This document shows, piece by piece, positions 46,044 through 51,702 of a stretch of 51,702 nucleotides of DNA. Position 1 is the stretch's first letter; every line of letters starts with the position of its first letter. Position numbers and translations under genes: made by a program. Origin of the DNA: Desulfurellaceae bacterium (GTDB taxonomy: Bacteria > Campylobacterota_A > Desulfurellia > Desulfurellales > Hippeaceae); assembly GCA_015490005.1 (NCBI GenBank), contig WFYS01000082.1, forward strand, positions 1 through 51,702, in the 5' to 3' direction. The notes under the pieces were generated by a model. That model searched no databases. It saw nothing but the letters and a program-made list of their open reading frames with translations, and was not told the origin of the DNA.

Positions 46044-46664
46044 ATGGTTAAAAGGTTTATTGTTGGCGGATTATTAACAAATTGCTATGTTTATGTGGAT
46101 GACGAAACAAAAGAAGCAATAATAGTAGACCCATCTGAAAATGATAGTTCTATAGACTCTTTTATTGACTCAAATGGTCTGAGTGTTGTTGCCATAATCA
46201 ATACCCATTGTCATTTCGACCATGTGGGCGGAAATGCTTATTACAAGGAAAAATACGGCGTTTTACTTTCAATTGGTTATTATGATGTGGACTGTTTAAA
46301 AAGGGCTCATTTAGAGGCCAGAATTTTTGGAGTGTACATTAAGGAATCACCGAAGCCGGATTGTGCCCTTGATGATGGAGATGTGATAAATGTTGGCAGT
46401 TCTAAATTTAGCGTAATTCACACACCAGGACATACGCTTGGGTCTATCTGCTTATATGAACCAAAGGGAAAAATTCTATTTAGTGGAGACACTTTGTTTT
46501 TTGAATCTGTTGGTAGATGGGATTTGCCAGGTGGAGATTACGCTGCTTTAATGAGTAGTCTCAAAAGACTATTTGAGCTACCAGATGATGTTATAGTCTA
46601 TCCTGGTCACGGAGATCCAACCCAAATAGGCCATGAGAAAAAGCACAATCCTTTTGTAAAATAA
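46044..46664 (+). CDS. metallo-beta-lactamase-fold hydrolase (glyoxalase II-like)
   Basis: A 206-residue single-domain MBL protein with the metal motifs THCHFDHVGG, HTPGHTLGS, FSGDTLFF and YPGHGDPT. This matches the short glyoxalase II/YcbL-like group that hydrolyses thioesters. The substrate cannot be told from sequence. It starts 14 nt after the fix terminator, so it depends on read-through or on a promoter within the fixX end. It is convergent with groEL. Confidence 0.88.
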   Translation: MVKRFIVGGLLTNCYVYVDDETKEAIIVDPSENDSSIDSFIDSNGLSVVAIINTHCHFDHVGGNAYYKEKYGVLLSIGYYDVDCLKRAHLEARIFGVYIKESPKPDCALDDGDVINVGSSKFSVIHTPGHTLGSICLYEPKGKILFSGDTLFFESVGRWDLPGGDYAALMSSLKRLFELPDDVIVYPGHGDPTQIGHEKKHNPFVK

Positions 46665-46702
46665 ATAAAAAGCCCGCCACATCTTTTTAAGAAGTAGCGG
46701 GC
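46658..46702 (-). terminator. terminator of groES-groEL
   Basis: Read on the minus strand, GCCCGC (46702-46697) pairs with GCGGGC (46677-46672), with a weaker inner stem, and is followed by TTTTTATTTATTTT. The plus strand side lacks a T run, so it mainly serves groEL. Confidence 0.85.
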
Positions 46703-46720
46703 AACTTTGAAATCTGTTTT

Positions 46721-48376
<1,656 letters not shown>

Positions 48377-48381
48377 TTATT

Positions 48382-48645
48382 TTAATTAACAAATTTACCC
48401 AAGATTTCGTCTTCTTTTAGAATCACATACTTTTTGTCATCAATTTTAATTTCGTTGCCAGCGTATTTTTCATAAACTACAACATCGCCCTTGCTTACGA
48501 TTTCTACGTCATCTCCAACTTCCACTACAACTCCCTGCTGTGGCTTTTCTTTTGCTGTGTCTGGAATAATGATTCCGCTCTCCGTCTTCTGCTCTAAATC
48601 CTGTGGTTCTACCAAAACCCTGTCCATTAAAGGCTTGAATGCCAT
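48382..48645 (-). CDS. groES: co-chaperonin GroES
   Basis: The 87-residue co-chaperonin caps GroEL. It starts FKPLMDRVLVEPQDLEQKT, contains the mobile loop (TESGIIIPDTAKEKPQQG) and VVVYEKYAGNEI. The ribosome-binding site AAAGGAGGTGGG precedes the ATG. The CIRCE operator lies 25 nt upstream. Confidence 0.98.
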   Translation of the reverse strand: MAFKPLMDRVLVEPQDLEQKTESGIIIPDTAKEKPQQGVVVEVGDDVEIVSKGDVVVYEKYAGNEIKIDDKKYVILKEDEILGKFVN

Positions 48646-48669
48646 TTTCCCACCTCCTTTTAGTTTTTG

Positions 48670-48696
48670 TTAGCACTCATTGTTCTCGAGTGCTAA
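48670..48696. promoter_or_regulatory. CIRCE operator (HrcA-binding)
   Basis: A perfect TTAGCACTC, nine bases, GAGTGCTAA palindrome sits just upstream of groES. HrcA bound here represses the operon until heat stress, so an hrcA gene is expected elsewhere in the genome. A TTGACT (minus strand, 48728-48723) may be the -35 box, but no matching -10 is clear. Confidence 0.97.
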
Positions 48697-48841
48697 CAGT
48701 ACTCCTTTTTCTTCAATTTTCAAGTCAATATATTGTAAAATAATAGAAAATAAACCAAAATAAATATAAATAATATGTAATTTCTCGTTTTTTCATTTAA
48801 AGTCAATTTTTGTCAGATTTAATATTATTTTTAGTAAAAAT

Positions 48842-48870
48842 TTGACAAACATGGAGTGTTGTGATAATAA
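48842..48870 (+). promoter_or_regulatory. promoter of rpsT
   Basis: A consensus TTGACA (48842-48847), 17 nt, then TAATAA (48865-48870), gives a start near 48877, about 30 nt before rpsT. The 48721-48840 stretch upstream is very AT-rich and might act as an UP element. Confidence 0.75.
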
Positions 48871-48908
48871 AATGTTGCTTTAAATTTTGGTAGAAGGGGG
48901 TTTAGTAA

Positions 48909-49187
48909 GTGGCTAATCACAAGTCTGCAGAGAAAAGGGCAAGACAAAACGAAAAAAGATATATGAGAAACAAAGCTTACAGGACGAAACTTAAAAACAT
49001 TTTAAAGAAAACGAGAACAAAAATAGAAACGGAGACGGATAAAACAAATTTAGAGGCACAGCTCAAAGAAGCAGAAAGGGCAATAAGAAAGATTTGCTCC
49101 AAAGGCATAATCCATGAGAATAAAGCCTCACGCTTGGTTTCCCGCCTTTATAAGAGATATCACAAAAAAATTGCGCAGGCCTCTTAA
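48909..49187 (+). CDS. rpsT: 30S ribosomal protein S20
   Basis: A 92-residue primary 16S-binding protein. It opens ANHKSAEKRARQNEKR, the family signature, and ends in the helical KGIIHENKASRLVSRLYKR. The start is GTG at 48909 behind GAAGGGGG. A monocistronic unit between two divergent or convergent genes. Confidence 0.97.
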   Translation: MANHKSAEKRARQNEKRYMRNKAYRTKLKNILKKTRTKIETETDKTNLEAQLKEAERAIRKICSKGIIHENKASRLVSRLYKRYHKKIAQAS

Positions 49188-49216
49188 AGTTTGAGGTCTT
49201 CGCCTCTAACTATTTT

Positions 49217-51247
49217 TTAAGTTTTAAATAATCTGCTTATTTTCCGAAGAAAGCTGGTTTTTTCATTTAAATCTATAAACTCGAAAAATTTGTCTTTGTC
49301 TAAAACCAGCACCACACTATCTTCCAATATAACTCCTATATCTAAGAATTTTTTAGCTTTTTCTTTTTCTATTCTATCACCCTTGAAAACTATTGTTGGG
49401 TCAACAATGATCATATTTTCTTGAATTTTAAAGCCCTCTCTTTTTGTTTGGAATAGGTTTTTCCACATAAAACTTCCTCTGTAGTAGTAGTCGAGCAGCG
49501 GTTTATCGATGAAATAATCTGGCTTTTCCATTTTTGCTATTTTGAAGTATCCTTCAAATATTTTTCTGGTTAAGTTCAGATAATCCCCGTTTCTTACAAC
49601 ATTATCTTCGTTTTTGACCTGCTGTGAGAATCTAAATGAGAAGTCTTTGAATAAGGAATCATCAATTCCCTCTATAACGTCGCTAAAATAGTCATCAGTT
49701 TGAGATTTTTTGGTTTTATCAAAAGGTTTATTAATTTGCAGGTAGTAGATTCTCCTGATTATTTGCATATTTGCGTTGAATTCTGTGTTTGTCGTCGCTA
49801 TCAAGCATGGGTGTTTTCCGCTCAATGAATTTGTTATGCTTTTAACGAAACTCTCACCTTTGGTTGCTGAGGCAGATGAACTAGTGAAGTAATCCTTCGT
49901 TATTTCGTCTATTAAAATAGGGAAAATATTCTCCGAGAAGAAGTAGTCTCTGATATTTGCTGGCTTTATGTCAGTGTTGTAGTGAAAGTATCTACCCTGT
50001 GTTCCAAGTAGTCTGCTGATAAACTCAAGTAGATGGGTTTTGCCCGTCCATGCTTGGCCTGCAATGACCAAAAACGGCGGTATGTCGGATAGTGCCGTAT
50101 CCCTTCCTTTGTTTTTTGCATGTATCTGTCTAATTTCCCATATAAATGGTGAACTGAAAGCATAAAGTATTGCCTCAAAAACCCTCTGTTTGGAATACAG
50201 TTTTTTGGTTCCTATAGTGAATTTCTCGTATGCACCGACAAACATATTTATTTTCTTTATGAAAGTTGTTATAGTTTCTTCGTCAATAGGTTTCGAATAC
50301 TGCTCAAAATCATCTGTTTCTCTATTTCCTATGTAGAGTATATCATCCGTTTCATTATAAACAATCTCTCTCCTTAGGTCCAGTTCATCAGATTTCCTGC
50401 TGAGTCGCGTTATTTTAACTGATATAAGTTGCTGTTTCTTTGGGATTTCTTTGGGTGAAACTACCAAAACCCCTTTTTTAGTTCTTTTGGTTAGTGTGTT
50501 TATTATATCTTTGCTATTTGTTAAATATTCTTTTTTGTATTCTACCATGTCCGTTTCTACATTGCTTTCGTTCATCAGCTCCTCTAATGCTTGGGATGAG
50601 ACACCGGCTATACTCAGTTTACCTAGGTTTTCTTTTAATAAATCTAACGCCGTGTTTGTTGAGAATACTTGTATTGTAGTTTTATTTTCTTTTTTAAGCC
50701 TTTCTGGCACATAATCTATAGACTCAGACCATATGTGTTCAAATCTGTCAGTCATGAGTTTTACTAAATCTGGATTGTAGGTTTTATCGTATGCAATAAC
50801 CTCTTCAAACTGGTTTTTGCCCGAGAGTGCTTTTTGGGTTAAGTTTGCAGAACCCATAATTGCCCGTGTTTCTTGATCATTTTTCAGTATAAATAGTTTA
50901 GAGTGAATGGTTATGCCTAATTTGCTATATCTAACCTGTATTTCGTCATTTTTAATCTTGTCTATGATTTCCTGTGGTAGCGATTTAAAAAATTCAAACT
51001 GGGGTTCGGGGTTTATTAAGTTGAATTTATCATTTATGTCGTTGTCTTCTATGCCAATTATGAGTTTTACTTCTTGGAACCTGTGTTTAATAACAAAGTC
51101 GAAGAAAAACTTAGGTGATGATACAAATGTTATAGCTAATAGCTCACGAAACCCGCCAAACAGGGCATCTATGTTTTTTTCGAATGGTTTATCGTTTAGA
51201 ATAACATTTAAATATTTGACTTTCTTTGTGGTTTTCAATATATCCAT
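49217..51247 (-). CDS. PLD-like nuclease fused to AAA-type ATPase, possible defence protein
   Basis: A 676-residue protein I cannot name. Residues of about 1-170 form a phospholipase D-like fold with one HxK motif (His115, Lys117 in IHSKLFIL) and GSANLTQKAL; the usual Asp is missing, and a dimer would be needed for a two-His site. Residues of about 180-360 are of unknown fold. Residues of about 365-560 carry Walker A GQAWTGKTH (397-405), Walker B ILIDE (Asp447, Glu448) and a sensor-like ATTNTEF. A C-terminal domain follows. The DUF-style lone gene, next to core genes, resembles single-gene anti-phage nucleases (inference). ATG at 51247 has AAGGA upstream; a TTG lies 6 nt earlier. Confidence 0.75.
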   Translation of the reverse strand: MDILKTTKKVKYLNVILNDKPFEKNIDALFGGFRELLAITFVSSPKFFFDFVIKHRFQEVKLIIGIEDNDINDKFNLINPEPQFEFFKSLPQEIIDKIKNDEIQVRYSKLGITIHSKLFILKNDQETRAIMGSANLTQKALSGKNQFEEVIAYDKTYNPDLVKLMTDRFEHIWSESIDYVPERLKKENKTTIQVFSTNTALDLLKENLGKLSIAGVSSQALEELMNESNVETDMVEYKKEYLTNSKDIINTLTKRTKKGVLVVSPKEIPKKQQLISVKITRLSRKSDELDLRREIVYNETDDILYIGNRETDDFEQYSKPIDEETITTFIKKINMFVGAYEKFTIGTKKLYSKQRVFEAILYAFSSPFIWEIRQIHAKNKGRDTALSDIPPFLVIAGQAWTGKTHLLEFISRLLGTQGRYFHYNTDIKPANIRDYFFSENIFPILIDEITKDYFTSSSASATKGESFVKSITNSLSGKHPCLIATTNTEFNANMQIIRRIYYLQINKPFDKTKKSQTDDYFSDVIEGIDDSLFKDFSFRFSQQVKNEDNVVRNGDYLNLTRKIFEGYFKIAKMEKPDYFIDKPLLDYYYRGSFMWKNLFQTKREGFKIQENMIIVDPTIVFKGDRIEKEKAKKFLDIGVILEDSVVLVLDKDKFFEFIDLNEKTSFLRKISRLFKT

Positions 51248-51352
51248 CTTCAATCCTTCGCAATTAAGTTAATCGTTATTTATTGTAAAGTTTAAAAGAA
51301 GCCAAAGCAAATGTTTTGCGGCCATTATTTTTTTTAAAGATTCATTCTGTGT

Positions 51353-51702
51353 TTAGAAATACAATTTTCCAAAGGCTGCTATTGAGTCTTTTAGAGAAGA
51401 AAGCTTTTCCCTTGTATCTTCCACTGTTTCCAGCGCTATGTCGTTAATCGCCAGACCTTCTTCGTTTTTTATCTGAGATTTAACCTCACCCCATGGGTCG
51501 TATATCGCAGAATAGCCACCTATTTCCCATTTGTCACTTAATCCAACCCCATTGGAAGTGAGAAAGAAAAGTTGATTTTCTATAGCCCTTGACCTGCCTA
51601 GAACAAGCCAATGGTCAAGGCGAGTTTTAGGCCAAATAGCTGGGTTTAGGTGTATTAGTGCCCCGTCAAAGCTCGCTTTTCTAAAGAGTTCCGGGAATCT
51701 CA
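51353..51702 (-). CDS. carbon-nitrogen (nitrilase-family) hydrolase, 3' part
   Basis: The last 116 codons of a gene that runs off the right edge. Translation from the edge opens RFPELFRKASFDGALIHLNP and contains WLVLGRSRAIENQLFFLTSN and GGYSAIYDPWGEV, which are C-terminal landmarks of nitrilase/omega-amidase-type hydrolases. The catalytic Cys (normally three residues before RFPE) lies outside the window. The stop is at 51355-51353. Substrate not assigned. Confidence 0.88.
   Translation of the reverse strand, partial: RFPELFRKASFDGALIHLNPAIWPKTRLDHWLVLGRSRAIENQLFFLTSNGVGLSDKWEIGGYSAIYDPWGEVKSQIKNEEGLAINDIALETVEDTREKLSSLKDSIAAFGKLYF

Noticed and set aside
48697-48735. sigma-70 promoter for groES
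   Set aside because: A TTGACT is present, but no -10 at 16 to 18 nt spacing resembles TATAAT, so only the CIRCE operator is reported.
49193-49206. Hairpin GAGG/CCTC between rpsT and the PLD-ATPase gene
   Set aside because: The stem is only 4 bp and the T run is displaced, so it is too weak to call a terminator.

Overview
The window reads as the chromosome of an AT-rich, Gram-negative, motile bacterium with anaerobic energy metabolism. It carries a full lipid A and Kdo pathway (lpxA, lpxB, lpxD, lpxK, waaA, msbA), Bam and Lol outer-membrane machinery, a chemoreceptor, a FixABCX electron-transfer flavoprotein cluster and a membrane complex related to group 4 hydrogenases and Complex I. The gene content and low GC suggest a thermophilic sulfur-reducing member of the Desulfurellales/Campylobacterota (Hippea-like). 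This is inference from gene style; no 16S rRNA gene is present.

Layout. 1-452: tail of a CRISPR array (six 35-nt repeats, no cas genes in view). 857-10290 (+): a tightly overlapping run rpiB, glyA, a secreted TPR protein that seems to start at CTG, a soluble PAS histidine kinase, a PlsC-type acyltransferase, an RlpA-SPOR lipoprotein and mfd. 10286-10428 (-): a GC-rich island with promoter and terminator, probably a small structured RNA. 10447-30509 (-): a 20-kb envelope supercluster running der, nth, ykgJ, fliK-like, rpmE, tusA-like, tRNA-Arg, dciA-like, bamD, hsp20-like, lon, lolC/E, lolD, bamA, skp, lpxD, fabZ, lpxA, lpxB, DUF374 acyltransferase, lpxK, msbA, waaA. 30595-33133 (+): a tandem HD-domain protein and UDP-glucose dehydrogenase. 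33123-35611 (-): an ATP-cone/nuclease fusion and a frameshifted chemoreceptor.

35701-42358 (+): a promoter, a roughly 108-nt structured leader that can hide the ribosome-binding site, and six genes for a hydrogenase-4/Complex I-like membrane complex. Its large subunit keeps only one of the four Ni-Fe cysteines, and its small subunit has none of the expected iron-sulfur ligands, while the membrane subunits keep their ion-channel lysines and glutamates. This is the most unusual system in the window. It is followed by fixABCX (42530-45976), a metallo-beta-lactamase-fold hydrolase, groES-groEL under a CIRCE operator, rpsT, a single-gene PLD-nuclease/AAA-type ATPase that could be a defence gene, and the 3' part of a nitrilase-family hydrolase cut by the window edge.

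Two full-length genes, bamA and the chemoreceptor, are each broken by one single-base indel. BamA is normally essential, so sequencing error is the first explanation to test.
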